From the NCBI RefSeq assembly GCF_002101675.1, contig NZ_LQOY01000007.1, forward strand, positions 1 through 48,837: a stretch of DNA of 48,837 nt, read 5' to 3'. Source of the stretch: Mycobacterium gordonae. Its GTDB lineage: Bacteria > Actinomycetota > Actinomycetes > Mycobacteriales > Mycobacteriaceae. The notes below the pieces were generated by a model. The model ran no database searches. It was not told where the DNA came from and saw only the letters and a program-made list of their open reading frames with translations. This document shows positions 29,404 through 39,308 of this stretch, piece after piece. The first letter of the stretch is position 1. The number at the start of each line of letters is the position of its first letter. The position numbers and the translations under genes were made by a program.

Positions 29404-31188
29404 CTAGTGGAAGAAGCCGGACTGGAAGTCGCCCGTGTTGAAGAATCCCGAGCCCTTCATACCCGCGTGGAAGATCCCGGTCACCAGCTCGCCCGCGTTG
29501 CGAATACCCGCGACGTTCGGGCCACGGTTACCGATTCCCGCCGAGGCTTGCGCAGTCTCTCCATTCAGATAACCGGTGACGTTGTCGCCTCCGTTCTGAA
29601 TGCCGGAAGTTCCGTTGCCTGAATTGAAGAAGCCTGAGCTTCCCGATCCGGTGTTACCGATACCCGAGTTCGGACCGGAGCCGGTGCCGATCATTCCGAC
29701 GCCCGTATTGAGATTACCGGCGTTGAAGACGCCCGTGTTTGTCGCGCCAGAGTTTGCCCAGCCGGTATTGAATACGCCCGAGTTGAAGTCGCCGGTGTTG
29801 TATCCGCCCGCGCTGAAGTTCCCGGTGTTCAGGATGCCGGCATTGAAGCTGCCCGCGTTCAGTTCACCCGCATTGCCGTAACCGAAATTGGCTAATCCGG
29901 CGTTCCCGCCACCAGTGTTCAGCTGACCCGCATTGCCAAATCCTGTATTGAGCGAACCGGAATTCCAGAACCCGACATTGTGACCAGCGGGAAGAGATGT
30001 GCCCGCATCGGCACCGGAGTTGCCGAAGCCGAAGTTTGCGTTACTGGAATTTCCTATCCCAAGATTACCGTTGCCGGAATTAAAGAACCCGATGTTACCA
30101 TTTCCAGAGTTGAACAGTCCGATGTTTCCATTGCCAGAGTTCAACCCTCCAATGCCGATCTGATTGTCACCGGTCAGACCAATACCGAAATTGTTGTTTC
30201 CGGTATTCCCAAAGCCCCTGTTTCCGGATCCGCTGTTACCGAACCCCCAGTTGTTGTTGCCAGTATTTCCGCTGCCTACGTTACCGTTTCCGCTGTTGGC
30301 GTTGCCGATATTGCTGTTTCCCGTATTGCCGAAGCCGTTGTTGAAGCTACCCGTGTTACCACTTCCGAAGTTGTTGCTACCGTAGTTGCCGTTGCCGATG
30401 TTGCCGTTGCCCTTGTCGGCGGCGAAAGACCCGTTGCCGAAGCCGATGTTGGCGTTTCCGAAGTTCCCACTGCCGATATTGTTACTGCCTAAGTTGCCGC
30501 TGCCGAAGTTATTGTCGCTGGGGTCGGTGCCGAAATACGTGCCGTTGCCACTGCCAAAGTTAAAACTACCGTGATTGGCGCTGCCGACGTTGCCATCGCC
30601 GGTGTTGCCGCTGCCGAAGTTTCCATTACCTATATTCCCCAGCCCCAGATTGGGCAACGTCTGCAAGGCCTGCTGTAGTTGCTCAAGAGGCGACAACGCG
30701 GCGGCCGCCAGCGACGCACCGGAGTGATAGCCGGACATCGCAGCGACGTCTGTCGCCCACATCTCCTCATAAAGACTCTCCGCTGCCGCGATGGCCGGTG
30801 CATTCAGCCCGAACCAATTCGACCGGACCAGCTGCACAAAGGCGCTGCGGTTGGCCGCCACGGCGACTGGATGGACCATCGCCGATCGGGCAGTCTCGAA
30901 CGCGGCGGCCACGGTTTTGGCCTGGCCGGACGCTTCCGCAGCCTGGACGGAAGCCGCATTCAAGAATCCCGCATAAGGAGCCGCCGCGGCCGCCATCGCC
31001 GACGCCGCCGGTCCCAGCCAAGCGTGACCCACCAGCCCTGATGTCACTGACGAGAACGAAGTCGCGGCCGATCCCAGCTCGTCGGCCAGGCCCTCCCATG
31101 CCACCGCGGCCTGCAGCATCGGCGCGGCGCCCGCCCCGACAAACATCCGCAGAGAATTAATTTCCGGCGGCAAGACGGCAAAGTTCAT
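29404..31188 (-). CDS. PPE family protein, MPTR type, PPE62-like
   Basis: Protein of 594 aa. The PPE domain begins [16 protein letters not shown] and covers about 170 residues, including a WLGPAASAM variant of the WxG turn. The rest is the MPTR array of pentapeptides NxGxG ([16 protein letters not shown]) to the end. The position beside hsaF matches PPE62 (Rv3533c), and the length is near what I recall for it. PPE proteins are exported by type VII (ESX-5) systems; PPE62 has been linked to haem/iron uptake in M. tuberculosis. ATG 31188 gives the canonical PPE N-terminus; the longer start at 31233 does not. PPE61 is absent. Confidence 0.88.
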   Translation of the reverse strand: MNFAVLPPEINSLRMFVGAGAAPMLQAAVAWEGLADELGSAATSFSSVTSGLVGHAWLGPAASAMAAAAAPYAGFLNAASVQAAEASGQAKTVAAAFETARSAMVHPVAVAANRSAFVQLVRSNWFGLNAPAIAAAESLYEEMWATDVAAMSGYHSGASLAAAALSPLEQLQQALQTLPNLGLGNIGNGNFGSGNTGDGNVGSANHGSFNFGSGNGTYFGTDPSDNNFGSGNLGSNNIGSGNFGNANIGFGNGSFAADKGNGNIGNGNYGSNNFGSGNTGSFNNGFGNTGNSNIGNANSGNGNVGSGNTGNNNWGFGNSGSGNRGFGNTGNNNFGIGLTGDNQIGIGGLNSGNGNIGLFNSGNGNIGFFNSGNGNLGIGNSSNANFGFGNSGADAGTSLPAGHNVGFWNSGSLNTGFGNAGQLNTGGGNAGLANFGYGNAGELNAGSFNAGILNTGNFSAGGYNTGDFNSGVFNTGWANSGATNTGVFNAGNLNTGVGMIGTGSGPNSGIGNTGSGSSGFFNSGNGTSGIQNGGDNVTGYLNGETAQASAGIGNRGPNVAGIRNAGELVTGIFHAGMKGSGFFNTGDFQSGFFH

Positions 31189-31262
31189 GGCACTCGGTCC
31201 TTTCGGTGGCGGCCCCGCAACCGCCGAACACAACAGAACCTAGGGGATCCCCCGGCCGAGCT

Positions 31263-31278
31263 TCCGGCTTTTGCCGGA
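31263..31278. other. Short hairpin in the hsaF-PPE62 gap
   Basis: tccggc (31263-31268), loop tttt, gccgga (31273-31278): a perfect 6-bp stem after the hsaF stop. No T tract follows in either direction, so terminator function is doubtful. Confidence 0.4.
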
Positions 31279-31295
31279 TTCGCTACGCGACACCG

Positions 31296-32351
31296 CTACC
31301 GGGCCGCGCCGGCACCACTTTCCTGCTCGCGCTTGATCTCCAGCGCGATGTCGATCAGCTGGTCTTCCTGCCCGCCGATGAGCTTGCGCTGGCCCGCCCG
31401 GTGCAATAGCTGGTGAGCCGGCACGCCGTAGCGCTCGGACTGGCGCACCGCATGCTTGAGGAAGCTCGAGTACACGCCCGAGTAGCCCATGATCAGGGCG
31501 TTGCGGTCCAGCAGGCATTCGGCCGGCATCGCCGGGCGCACCACGTCCTCGGCGGCGTCGGCGATGTCGAAGAAGTCGATGCCGGTCTTGACGCCGATCT
31601 TGTCGAATACCCCGATCAGCGCCTCCACCGGCGCGTTCCCCGCGCCCGCACCAAATCGCCGCACGCTGCCGTCGATCTGCTTGGCCCCGGCGCGCACGGC
31701 CTCCACCGAGTTGGCCACCCCGAGGCCGAGGTTCTCGTGCCCGTGGAAGCCCACCTGCGCGTCCTCGCCGAGTTCGGCCACCAGCGCCGCCACCCGATCG
31801 GCGACGCCGTCGAGCACCAGGGCGCCGGCGGAGTCCACGACGTAGACGCACTGGCAGCCGGCATCGGCCATGATGCGGGCCTGCGCGGCCAGTTTCTCCG
31901 GCGCAATGGTGTGCGACATCATCAGGAATCCGACGGTTTCCAGCCCCAATTCCCGCGCCAGGCCGAAGTGCTGAATGGAGACGTCAGCTTCGGTGCAGTG
32001 GGTGGCGATGCGGCAAATCGAACCGCCATTGTCCTGCGCTTCTTTGATGTCCTCTTTGGTGCCGACACCGGGCAGCATCAGAAAGGCGATCTTCGCTTCC
32101 CGCGCCGTCTCGGCGGCGAGCTTGATCAGCTCCTGCTCGGGCGTCTTCGAGAACCCGTAGTTGAACGACGAGCCGCCCAGGCCGTCGCCGTGCGTCACCT
32201 CGATCACCGGCACGCCCGCCGCGTCCAGCGCCGTCACAATCGAGCGCACCTCGTCCTTGGTGAACTGGTGCCGCTTGTGATGGGAGCCGTCGCGCAGCGA
32301 CGTGTCCGTGATGCGAACATCCCATGCGCCTTCGAGAATGTGGCCGGTCAT
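31296..32351 (-). CDS. hsaF: HsaF, 4-hydroxy-2-oxoacid aldolase
   Basis: HMGL-like TIM-barrel aldolase of 351 aa. The N-terminal [18 protein letters not shown] motif holds the catalytic His and the metal-binding Asp. [15 protein letters not shown] supplies the metal-ligand histidines. In cholesterol breakdown HsaF cleaves 4-hydroxy-2-oxohexanoate to pyruvate and propanal, which is channelled to HsaG. ATG at 32351 overlaps the hsaG stop by 4 nt (ATGA), as expected for a tightly coupled enzyme pair. Last gene of the hsaE-hsaG-hsaF operon. Confidence 0.95.
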   Translation of the reverse strand: MTGHILEGAWDVRITDTSLRDGSHHKRHQFTKDEVRSIVTALDAAGVPVIEVTHGDGLGGSSFNYGFSKTPEQELIKLAAETAREAKIAFLMLPGVGTKEDIKEAQDNGGSICRIATHCTEADVSIQHFGLARELGLETVGFLMMSHTIAPEKLAAQARIMADAGCQCVYVVDSAGALVLDGVADRVAALVAELGEDAQVGFHGHENLGLGVANSVEAVRAGAKQIDGSVRRFGAGAGNAPVEALIGVFDKIGVKTGIDFFDIADAAEDVVRPAMPAECLLDRNALIMGYSGVYSSFLKHAVRQSERYGVPAHQLLHRAGQRKLIGGQEDQLIDIALEIKREQESGAGAAR

Positions 32352-33262
32352 CGTGCGCCTCCCGTCACAGCAAGCGTCTCCTTGGCGATCTCCTCGCCGA
32401 CCTTGGTCGCGGCCGCGGTCATGATGTCCAGGTTGCCGGCATACGGCGGCAGGTAATCTCCGGCGCCCTCGACCTCCACAAACGTCGTCACCACGTGATT
32501 GCCGCCGTTGACCACCGATGGTTCGTCGAATTGTGGTTCGTTGAGCAGCCGGTAGCCCGGCACATAGGTCTGCACCTCGGCCACCACGTCCTTGATGGAC
32601 TGCGCGATCGCGTCCCGGTCGGCGTCCTCCGGAATCGCGCAGAAGATGGTGTCGCGCATGATCATCGGCGGGTCGGCCGGGTTCAGAATGATGATCGCTT
32701 TGCCACGGGCGGCGCCGCCGATCGTCTGCACACCGCGCGAGGTGGTCTTGGTGAATTCGTCGATATTGGCTCGGGTGCCCGGTCCCGCGGACACCGACGC
32801 CACCGACGCCACGATCTCGGCGTACGGGACCCCGACGACCCGTGAGACCGCGTACACGATCGGGATCGTCGCCTGTCCACCGCAGGTGATCATGTTGACG
32901 TTCGGGGCGTCCAGGTGCGCGCGCAGATTTGCCGGGGGAATGACCGCCGGGCCGACGGCCGCCGGGGTCAGGTCGATGGCCCGGATGCCGGCCGCCTCGT
33001 ATTTGGGCGCTGCCGCCTTGTGCACGTAGGCGCTGGTCGCCTCGAACACCAGGTCGGGCTTCTCGTCCTGTTCCAGGAGCCAGTCGGCGCCCTTGTGGCT
33101 GGTCTCCAGCCCAAGTTTGCGGGCCCGCGCCAGGCCTTCGCTCTCCGGGTCGATGCCCACCATCCAGCGGGGTTCCAGCCAGTCGGATCTGAGTAGCTTG
33201 TAGAGCAGATCGGTGCTGATGTTCCCCGATCCGACGATGGCGACGCTTGCCTTAGCCGGCAT
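32348..33262 (-). CDS. hsaG: HsaG, CoA-acylating propanal/acetaldehyde dehydrogenase
   Basis: Acylating aldehyde dehydrogenase of 304 aa. NAD-binding [18 protein letters not shown] is at the N-terminus, and the catalytic Cys is in [17 protein letters not shown]. Forms a channelling complex with HsaF and converts propanal to propanoyl-CoA. ATG at 33262, 21 nt after the hsaE stop, with ggagtc-type purines just upstream. Confidence 0.95.
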   Translation of the reverse strand: MPAKASVAIVGSGNISTDLLYKLLRSDWLEPRWMVGIDPESEGLARARKLGLETSHKGADWLLEQDEKPDLVFEATSAYVHKAAAPKYEAAGIRAIDLTPAAVGPAVIPPANLRAHLDAPNVNMITCGGQATIPIVYAVSRVVGVPYAEIVASVASVSAGPGTRANIDEFTKTTSRGVQTIGGAARGKAIIILNPADPPMIMRDTIFCAIPEDADRDAIAQSIKDVVAEVQTYVPGYRLLNEPQFDEPSVVNGGNHVVTTFVEVEGAGDYLPPYAGNLDIMTAAATKVGEEIAKETLAVTGGAR

Positions 33263-33283
33263 GTGAAGACTCCCTTATCAAGA

Positions 33284-34069
33284 CTATTCAAACGACAGAC
33301 GAACGGCACCCAGGCCCGCGAAGTCGGCGACAAATTCGTCGCCGGCCCGCGCGTCCACAGCGAAGGTGCAGGACCCGGGTAACACGATGTCACCCTTCTT
33401 CAGCCGCACCCCAAAACTTTCCACCTTGCGGGACAGCCAGGCAACGGCGGTGACGGGATTACCCAGGACGGCGTCACTGCGACCCTCGGCGATCAGCTCG
33501 CCGTTGCGGGTCAGCTTCGCATCGATCGCCTTGACGTCGACGTCAGCCGGCGATACCCGGGCCGCACCCAGCACGAAGCCCGCCGACGAGGCGTTGTCGG
33601 CGATGGTGTCGCAGATCTTGATCTGCCAGTCCTTGATCCGCGTGTCGATCAGCTCGATCGAGGGCACCAGCGCCTCGGTGGCGGCCAGCACGTCGTCCTC
33701 GGTGCACTCCGCACCCGGCAGGTCGTCGGACAGGATGAAGCCGACCTCCACCTCCACCCGCGGCAGCAGATACCGCGACGGCGGCACCGGCACGTCTTCG
33801 AAGACCTGCATGTCGTCGAGCAGATGCCCGTAGTCGGGCTCGTCGACGCCCATCATCTGCTGCATCACCGGCGACGACAGGCCGACTTTGTGCCCCACTA
33901 TCCGGGCCCCTTCGGCAACCCGCCGGCGGATGTTGATCAGCTGGATCTCATAGGCGTCGACGACGTCGATATCCGCGTAGGCCGGAGTCAACGGAGCGAT
34001 TCCCTCACGGCTGCGCTCGGCCTGCGCCAGGTCGGCGGCGAGCTGTTCCCGGGTCGCATCACTGAGCAT
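33284..34069 (-). CDS. hsaE: HsaE, 2-hydroxy-hexa-2,4-dienoate hydratase
   Basis: Hydratase of 261 aa of the MhpD/fumarylacetoacetase-like family. VEVEVGFILSDDLPG and SIELIDTRIKDW carry the acidic metal ligands; GDIVLPGSCTFAVDARAGD is the usual C-terminal signature. Hydrates 2-hydroxyhexa-2,4-dienoate from ring A to 4-hydroxy-2-oxohexanoate, the HsaF substrate. First gene of the operon; its ATG at 34069 is 57 nt from the KstR operator shared with kstD. Confidence 0.93.
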   Translation of the reverse strand: MLSDATREQLAADLAQAERSREGIAPLTPAYADIDVVDAYEIQLINIRRRVAEGARIVGHKVGLSSPVMQQMMGVDEPDYGHLLDDMQVFEDVPVPPSRYLLPRVEVEVGFILSDDLPGAECTEDDVLAATEALVPSIELIDTRIKDWQIKICDTIADNASSAGFVLGAARVSPADVDVKAIDAKLTRNGELIAEGRSDAVLGNPVTAVAWLSRKVESFGVRLKKGDIVLPGSCTFAVDARAGDEFVADFAGLGAVRLSFE

Positions 34070-34126
34070 TTACCGAAGTTCCTTCGTCCGCGTGACCGGG
34101 CCAGTAGCGCCCGACCCGGGCGATTC

Positions 34127-34140
34127 TATAACGTGTTCTA
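34127..34140. promoter_or_regulatory. KstR operator between hsaE and kstD
   Basis: tataacgtgttcta fits TNNAACNNGTTNNA. Its right end is 1 nt from the kstD ATG at 34142; its left end is 57 nt from hsaE. Confidence 0.88.
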
Positions 34141-34141
34141 C

Positions 34142-35824
34142 ATGACAGCACAGGAGTACGACGTCGTCGTGGTGGGAAGCGGCGGCGCCGGTATGGTGGC
34201 TGCCCTCACCGCCGCGCACCGCGGCCTCTCGACAGTAGTCATCGAGAAGGCGCCGCACTATGGCGGATCGACCGCACGCTCGGGCGGCGGAGTGTGGATC
34301 CCGAACAACGAGGTCCTGCGGCGCGACAAAGTGAAGGACACCCCCGAAGCGGCCCGCACGTACCTGCACGGCATCATCGGCGACGTCGTGGAGCCGGAGC
34401 GCATCGACACCTACTTGCAGCGCGGGCCCGAGATGCTCTCGTTCGTGCTCAAGCACACGCCCCTGAAGATGTGCTGGGTACCGCGCTACTCCGACTATTA
34501 CCCGGAGGCGCCGGGCGGGCGGGCCGGCGGCCGGTCGATCGAGCCGAAGCCGTTCAACGCCCGCAAGCTCGGTCCGGACGAGGCCGGGCTGGAACCGGCT
34601 TACGGCAAGGTGCCGCTCAATGTGGTTGTGATGCAACAGGACTACGTGCGGCTGAACATGCTCAAGCGTCACCCCCGCGGCGTGCTGCGCAGCCTCAAGG
34701 TCGGCGCGCGGACCATGTGGGCGAAGTCGACCGGCAAGAACTTGGTCGGCATGGGCCGGGCGCTCATAGCGCCGTTGCGAATCGGCTTGCAGCAAGCCGG
34801 AGTTCCCGTCACGCTGAACACCGCTCTCACCGACCTCTACGTCGAGGACGGCGTGGTGCGCGGCGTCTACGTTCGCGACGCGGGGGCGCCGGAGTCCGCT
34901 GAGTCGCGGTTAATCCGGGCCCGACGCGGCGTGATCCTCGCCTCGGGCGGTTTCGAGCACAACGAGCAGATGCGGGTGAAGTATCAACGTGCCCCCATCA
35001 CCACCGAATGGACAGTGGGCGCCAAGGCCAATACCGGAGATGGCATCATCGCGGGCGAAAAGTTGGGTGCCGCCCTGGATTTGATGGAAGACGCTTGGTG
35101 GGGTCCGACGGTGCCGCTGGTCGGCGCCCCGTGGTTCGCGCTGTCGGAGCGCAACTCGCCCGGGTCGATCATCGTCAACATGTCCGGCAAGCGGTTTATG
35201 AACGAATCGATGCCGTATGTCGAGGCGTGCCACCACATGTACGGCGGCGAGTACGGCCAGGGCCCCGGACCGGGCGAGAACATCCCCGCCTGGCTGGTGT
35301 TCGACCAGCAGTATCGGGATCGCTACATCTTCGCCGGATTGCAGCCCGGACAGCGTATTCCGCGCAAGTGGATGGAGTCCGGCGTCATTATCAAGGCCGA
35401 CACACTCGAAGAACTGGCCGGGAAGGCCGGCCTGCCCGTCGACGAATTCACCAAGACCGTCGCACGATTCAACGAGTTCGCACGCTCTGGCGTCGACGAA
35501 GACTTCCACCGCGGCGAGAGCGCCTACGACAAGTACTACGGCGACCCCACCAACAAACCGAATCCGAACCTCGGCGAGCTCACCCACGCGCCCTACTACG
35601 CCGCCAAGATGGTGCCCGGCGACCTGGGCACCAAGGGCGGCATCCGCACCGATGTACACGGGCGGGCCCTGCGCGACGACGGCAGCATTATCGAAGGGCT
35701 CTACGCCGCAGGCAATGTCAGCGCACCGGTGATGGGACACACCTACCCGGGTCCGGGCGGCACCATCGGGCCGGCGATGACGTTCGGATACCTCGCGGCA
35801 CTACACATCGCAGGAGCACGCTGA
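34142..35824 (+). CDS. kstD: KstD, 3-ketosteroid delta-1-dehydrogenase
   Basis: FAD-dependent dehydrogenase of 560 aa. The dinucleotide-binding VVVGSGGAGMVAALTAAHRG is at the N-terminus, the C-terminal FAD contact is GHTYPGPGGTIGPAMTFGY, and the GGSTARSGGGVWIPNN segment is typical of KstD. Introduces the C1-C2 double bond in ring A of 3-ketosteroids; with KshA this triggers ring opening. ATG at 34142 starts 1 nt after the KstR operator with no Shine-Dalgarno, so the mRNA is probably leaderless. The upstream in-frame start at 33824 lies inside antisense hsaE and is rejected. Confidence 0.95.
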   Translation: MTAQEYDVVVVGSGGAGMVAALTAAHRGLSTVVIEKAPHYGGSTARSGGGVWIPNNEVLRRDKVKDTPEAARTYLHGIIGDVVEPERIDTYLQRGPEMLSFVLKHTPLKMCWVPRYSDYYPEAPGGRAGGRSIEPKPFNARKLGPDEAGLEPAYGKVPLNVVVMQQDYVRLNMLKRHPRGVLRSLKVGARTMWAKSTGKNLVGMGRALIAPLRIGLQQAGVPVTLNTALTDLYVEDGVVRGVYVRDAGAPESAESRLIRARRGVILASGGFEHNEQMRVKYQRAPITTEWTVGAKANTGDGIIAGEKLGAALDLMEDAWWGPTVPLVGAPWFALSERNSPGSIIVNMSGKRFMNESMPYVEACHHMYGGEYGQGPGPGENIPAWLVFDQQYRDRYIFAGLQPGQRIPRKWMESGVIIKADTLEELAGKAGLPVDEFTKTVARFNEFARSGVDEDFHRGESAYDKYYGDPTNKPNPNLGELTHAPYYAAKMVPGDLGTKGGIRTDVHGRALRDDGSIIEGLYAAGNVSAPVMGHTYPGPGGTIGPAMTFGYLAALHIAGAR

Positions 35825-35825
35825 C

Positions 35826-36686
35826 ATGCCGATCGACGTCGCTACCGCGCTGGCCGCGGAACTGGATCCCATCGAATTCTCGTGGAGCAGTAGCGATATC
35901 CAGCTTTACCACCTCGGCCTGGGCGCGGGTGCGGACCCGATGGACCCGCGCGAGCTGCGCTACCTGGTCGACGACACCCCGCAGGTGCTACCCACCTTCG
36001 GCAACGTCGCCGCCACCTTCCACATGACCACTCCGCCCACCGTTCAGTTCCCCGGCATCGACATCGAACTCAGCAAGGTGCTGCACGCCAGCGAACGCGT
36101 GGAAGTCCCTGCGCCGCTGCCGCCCTCAGGCTCGGCAAAGGCCGTCACCCGGTTCACCGATATCTGGGACAAGGGCAAGGCCGCGGTCATCTGGAGCGAG
36201 ACCACCGCGACGGCGCCGGATGGCACGGTGCTGTGGACGCAGAAGCGGTCGATTTTCGCGCGCGGCGAAGGCGGCTTCGGCGGTGAGCGTGGGCCTTCCG
36301 GTTCCGACGCCGCACCTGACCGCGCGCCCGACCTGGAGCTCGCCATGCCGCTGTTGCCGCAGCAGGCGCTGCTGTACCGGCTGTGCGGCGACCGCAACCC
36401 GCTACACTCCGACCCCGAATTCGCCGCTGCCGCAGGCTTTCCGCAGCCGATCCTGCACGGCCTGTGTACCTACGGCATGACCTGCAAGGCGATCACGGAC
36501 GCCCTACTGGACGGTGACGCATCCGCCGTAGCGGCCTACGGTGCCCGCTTCGCGGGTGTGGCTTATCCCGGAGAGACGCTGCAAGTCAACGTCTGGAAAG
36601 AAGACGGCCGCTTCCTGGCCGGCGTCGTCGCGCCCGCCCGTGATGATGCGGTGGTGCTCAGCGGCGTCGAGTTGATTCCCGTCTAG
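35826..36686 (+). CDS. hsd4B: Hsd4B, MaoC-type 2-enoyl-CoA hydratase
   Basis: Double hot-dog (MaoC) protein of 286 aa. The hydratase-2 motif LCGDRNPLHSDPEFAAAAGFPQPILHG is at about 191-217 with the catalytic Asp and His; the N-terminal hot-dog half lacks it. Position matches Rv3538. Likely hydrates steroid or fatty enoyl-CoAs during side-chain degradation. Starts 1 nt after kstD and so is co-transcribed from the kstD operator. Family assignment is firm; substrate is inferred. Confidence 0.9.
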   Translation: MPIDVATALAAELDPIEFSWSSSDIQLYHLGLGAGADPMDPRELRYLVDDTPQVLPTFGNVAATFHMTTPPTVQFPGIDIELSKVLHASERVEVPAPLPPSGSAKAVTRFTDIWDKGKAAVIWSETTATAPDGTVLWTQKRSIFARGEGGFGGERGPSGSDAAPDRAPDLELAMPLLPQQALLYRLCGDRNPLHSDPEFAAAAGFPQPILHGLCTYGMTCKAITDALLDGDASAVAAYGARFAGVAYPGETLQVNVWKEDGRFLAGVVAPARDDAVVLSGVELIPV

Positions 36687-36700
36687 CCCTCTCGCCTTCA

Positions 36701-36761
36701 CGCCGAGCGTCACGCTAGCGTGGCAGTCACAGTCGAGCGTCAAGCTAGCGCAACTCTCGGC
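36701..36761. repeat. About 60-bp imperfect palindrome at the 3' end of AbiEi/DUF559-like gene 2
   Basis: cgccgag (36701-36707) pairs with ctcggcg (36755-36761). The interior gcgtcacgctagcg pairs imperfectly with cgtcaagctagcgc; cgctagc is exact in both arms. The right arm overlaps the last codons of gene 2. The centre carries cagtcacagtcgagcg, similar to the other palindromes in the window. Confidence 0.65.
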
Positions 36762-37590
36762 GGGCTCGGGCGGCCGCCACACGTCCGATGATCGCTGCGG
36801 GCCGATCCGTCCCGACAACCCGGACGTTTAGCCAACCGCGAGCTTCGATCTTTTCCTGTCGACGAAGATCCCAGGCGTAGCGCCGTTTATCAATCCGGTG
36901 TTGTTCGCCGTCGTATTCGGCGCCGACTTTTAAATCCTCCCAGCCCATGTCGAGATATGCGAAAGGCTCACCAAACTCGTCACAGACCGGAATTTGCGTT
37001 TGCGGGCGAGGGAATCCTGCCCTCATCAGCAGCAGTCGAAGCCAGGTCTCTCTTGGCGATTGCGACCCGCCATCGGCCAGTTCGAGCGCTATCTTCGCAA
37101 TCCGTATCCCGCGCCGGCCGGGATACCGCTCAACGAGCAACTCCACCTCGGAAGGCTTCAGATCTGTAGCTGACAGCAGAGCGTCGATTGCGGCCACTGC
37201 GTCATTCGTCGGATACCAACAACCTAGATCGAGCGCGGTTCTGGCCGCGGTGGTCACCGGCACGCCGTCCAGCCAGAGGATCTCGTCGTGTTCGATGCGA
37301 TCGCCGCGAACTTTCATTCCAGGCAATGGGTTTCGGTTGGTGTGCAGGATTTCCAACGGTGCGTCCGGGTCGACCCACTTCGCCCCGTGCACCGCACTGG
37401 CGGTCAGACCCGCAACGATCGCCCGCCGGCTCGACCACAGCCATGCCGCTCTGGCCCGCACGTCTGGTGTCAGCTCCACATGCTGGGCGACGTACACGTC
37501 ACGAAGCAATCTTCTGTACCGCGTCCGGAGTGCACTCTTGGTGAGCTCCCCGTTGGCAACGGCTTCACTACCGACAAATGGCTGGCCCAC
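36745..37590 (-). CDS. AbiEi-like/DUF559 (Vsr-like nuclease fold) protein, copy 2
   Basis: Protein of 281 aa, clearly paralogous to the genes at 11049 and 39309. Shared blocks: FVGSEAVANG near the start, WLWSSRRAIVAGLTASAVHG, GVPVTTAARTALDLGCWYP, SQSPRETWLRLL and FPRPQTQIP. The C-terminal nuclease-like core is LDMGWEDLKVGAEYDGEQHR, followed by a basic helix. GTG start at 37590. Lies between hsd4B and the hydroxylase gene, where M. tuberculosis has PPE63. Flanked on both sides by palindromes. Function unknown. Confidence 0.8.
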   Translation of the reverse strand: MGQPFVGSEAVANGELTKSALRTRYRRLLRDVYVAQHVELTPDVRARAAWLWSSRRAIVAGLTASAVHGAKWVDPDAPLEILHTNRNPLPGMKVRGDRIEHDEILWLDGVPVTTAARTALDLGCWYPTNDAVAAIDALLSATDLKPSEVELLVERYPGRRGIRIAKIALELADGGSQSPRETWLRLLLMRAGFPRPQTQIPVCDEFGEPFAYLDMGWEDLKVGAEYDGEQHRIDKRRYAWDLRRQEKIEARGWLNVRVVGTDRPAAIIGRVAAARARRELR

Positions 37591-37650
37591 GACGGCAGCG
37601 TCGCAGAGAGCACGATGGCCGTCACATCACCATGAGGCAACTATCCACAG

Positions 37651-37698
37651 CGTCACCCCAGCGTGACGCTCGGCTCCCACAGCCACGCTGGCGTGACG
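37651..37698. repeat. Intergenic palindrome on the 5' side of AbiEi/DUF559-like gene 2
   Basis: cgtcaccccagcgtg (37651-37665) and cacgctggcgtgacg (37684-37698) match as inverted repeats at 14 of 15 positions with an 18-nt spacer. It lies in the 157-bp gap 37591-37747, which holds nothing else I can name. Confidence 0.8.
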
Positions 37699-37747
37699 TT
37701 CCGAAAGTAACGGGCCTCGGCGTCGTCCCGGGCGATCCCCGGTCGCC

Positions 37748-38443
37748 TCAACCCGCCGCGGGCACCGACTCCATCGCGTCAGGGGAACCGCCATGCAGAT
37801 TCTTGGCAGTCGGTGACGTAGACACATCAGCAGGATTGGGATAGGTGCCGAACACGCGGTCGGCCGTACCCGAAGTCGTCACGGTGAACCAGTAATGCTC
37901 GTTCTTGTAGTGATGCAAGCGGTGATCGCGGTAGATGGCCCGATACGGCCTGGTCTTGGGCTTGTAGTCGGAGTGGACGAGGTAGTGGCACCACTCGTAG
38001 ACGATGCCCATGCCGGCGTAGCACGTGAGGTAAGTCAATGCCAGACCAGGCCGGGTGAGTTCGGCCAGCGCGATGGCAAATACCAACGAGGACGGCAGGA
38101 TCCAGAGCAGTGCTTTCCACGGAATGAAGACGAGTGCGGCATTGCGTGGATCCGCGTGATGTTCACGGTGTTTGCGCGAAAGCAGGGGATCGATTTTCAG
38201 TCGGCCGATGCTGCGGGGGCGCCAGTGCAGTATCACCACATGGATGACCCACTCGTAGAAGGGGAACGCCGCCACCATCAGCGCGGGCAGCAGCGCGTCA
38301 GTCCATTGCCAGTCACCGACCACCACGCGCGCCACCAGCGCTACGAAGAACGTAGTGCCGATCATCCACGGCGACGGGTGCTTCCAGAATTCGCGACCCG
38401 CTTGGCCGAGCGTAAGGCCTTTGCGGGCGGTTGCTGTGGTCAT
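37748..38443 (-). CDS. Fatty acid hydroxylase/sterol desaturase-superfamily membrane protein
   Basis: Protein of 231 aa with hydrophobic segments at about 26-45, 50-70, 105-125 and 130-150. It has the His clusters of the di-iron membrane hydroxylases: [24 protein letters not shown] and [12 protein letters not shown]. Predicted to hydroxylate or desaturate a lipid. Its ATG overlaps the stop of the GntR gene by 4 nt (ATGA 38440-38443), so the pair is an operon and the regulator probably controls it. Not part of the M. tuberculosis cluster as I recall it. Confidence 0.85.
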   Translation of the reverse strand: MTTATARKGLTLGQAGREFWKHPSPWMIGTTFFVALVARVVVGDWQWTDALLPALMVAAFPFYEWVIHVVILHWRPRSIGRLKIDPLLSRKHREHHADPRNAALVFIPWKALLWILPSSLVFAIALAELTRPGLALTYLTCYAGMGIVYEWCHYLVHSDYKPKTRPYRAIYRDHRLHHYKNEHYWFTVTTSGTADRVFGTYPNPADVSTSPTAKNLHGGSPDAMESVPAAG

Positions 38444-39162
38444 CGTTGATCCTCCAGACTCGTGAAAGCGGCGTTCAGTGCCGTGGTTGCGGGTTCGAGC
38501 AGGTCGTGCGCAGCTTGCTTGGCCGCGGACTGATCGCCCGAGGCGATCGCCGTCACAATCGCGCGGTAGCCCTCAATACGCCCGACTTCGGCAGCCATGA
38601 CGACGGCGAGAGCGGACAGAGCAGGTTCGTACGCCGCGCGGAGTGTGTTGTACATCAGCCGAAACACGATCGAATCGGCGCCATCGACGACGTGGTCCCA
38701 AAAGGCCAGAGCCCTGCGTTGACGCTCGACCGGATCTGCCTCCCCCTCAAGTGCGTCAAGTGCTTCGTCGAGTAACGCGGCCAGCTCCGGCGGCCGACGC
38801 TCGGCCGCCAGTTCGGCCACCTTGGGCCCGATGTGCAAACGGGCCTCGAGGATGCTGCGAACCACCGAGTAGTCGAGTTCGCCGGCGCGCACCAGCAGAC
38901 TCGGCAGGAGGTCCAACCCGCCGTGCCGGCGGAAGTCACGCACCGTGGTGGAGTCACCTTGCCGGACTTCTACGAGACCCGTTGCGGCAACCCGCTTGAG
39001 GGCCTCACGAACCGCGGGTCGAGAAACCCCGAGCACCTCGGCGAGGCGCCGTTCGCTCGGCAGGGTCTGCCCGGGCTGGATCCCCCCACTGAGCACTTCA
39101 GACACGATCTGATCGAAGACGTCTTCGGGTACCGACTTGCGGTTGACCGGCTGGAAGGGCAT
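38440..39162 (-). CDS. GntR-family (FCD/FadR-type) transcriptional regulator
   Basis: Protein of 240 aa. Winged helix-turn-helix at about 10-75: [37 protein letters not shown]. The C-terminal helical FCD effector domain includes [22 protein letters not shown]. Such regulators respond to small acids or acyl-CoAs. Likely autoregulates and controls the downstream hydroxylase. I cannot identify its operator in the 146-bp gap upstream (39163-39308), which contains a palindrome associated with the next gene. Confidence 0.88.
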   Translation of the reverse strand: MPFQPVNRKSVPEDVFDQIVSEVLSGGIQPGQTLPSERRLAEVLGVSRPAVREALKRVAATGLVEVRQGDSTTVRDFRRHGGLDLLPSLLVRAGELDYSVVRSILEARLHIGPKVAELAAERRPPELAALLDEALDALEGEADPVERQRRALAFWDHVVDGADSIVFRLMYNTLRAAYEPALSALAVVMAAEVGRIEGYRAIVTAIASGDQSAAKQAAHDLLEPATTALNAAFTSLEDQR

Positions 39163-39246
39163 AAGACGACCTTAGCCTGCGGTGCGGCCAGAGGTCAAGT
39201 GGTCATACCAGTGCTTGGCCTTCGGGTCTGCTGGCCGAGAACTAAT

Positions 39247-39280
39247 GCACAGTCGCGCCCGCCGTCGAACGTGACTGTGC
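39247..39280. repeat. Intergenic palindrome on the 3' side of AbiEi/DUF559-like gene 3
   Basis: gcacagtc (39247-39254) and gactgtgc (39273-39280) are exact inverted repeats; extending inward gives 10 of 11 matches. The acagtcgcg core is shared with the palindrome at 40200. It could also be an operator for the divergent GntR gene start nearby (39162). Confidence 0.75.
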
Positions 39281-39308
39281 AGTCGCACTAGGCGCGCCTT
39301 CGACACAG

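Noticed and set aside
29410..30650. Possible CRISPR or satellite array from regular short repeats
   Set aside because: The repeats are the NxGxG pentapeptide (MPTR) codons of the PPE gene, with no spacers and an open reading frame throughout.
33824..34141. N-terminal extension of kstD
   Set aside because: It is antisense to hsaE and runs through the KstR operator; the FAD motif begins right after the ATG at 34142.
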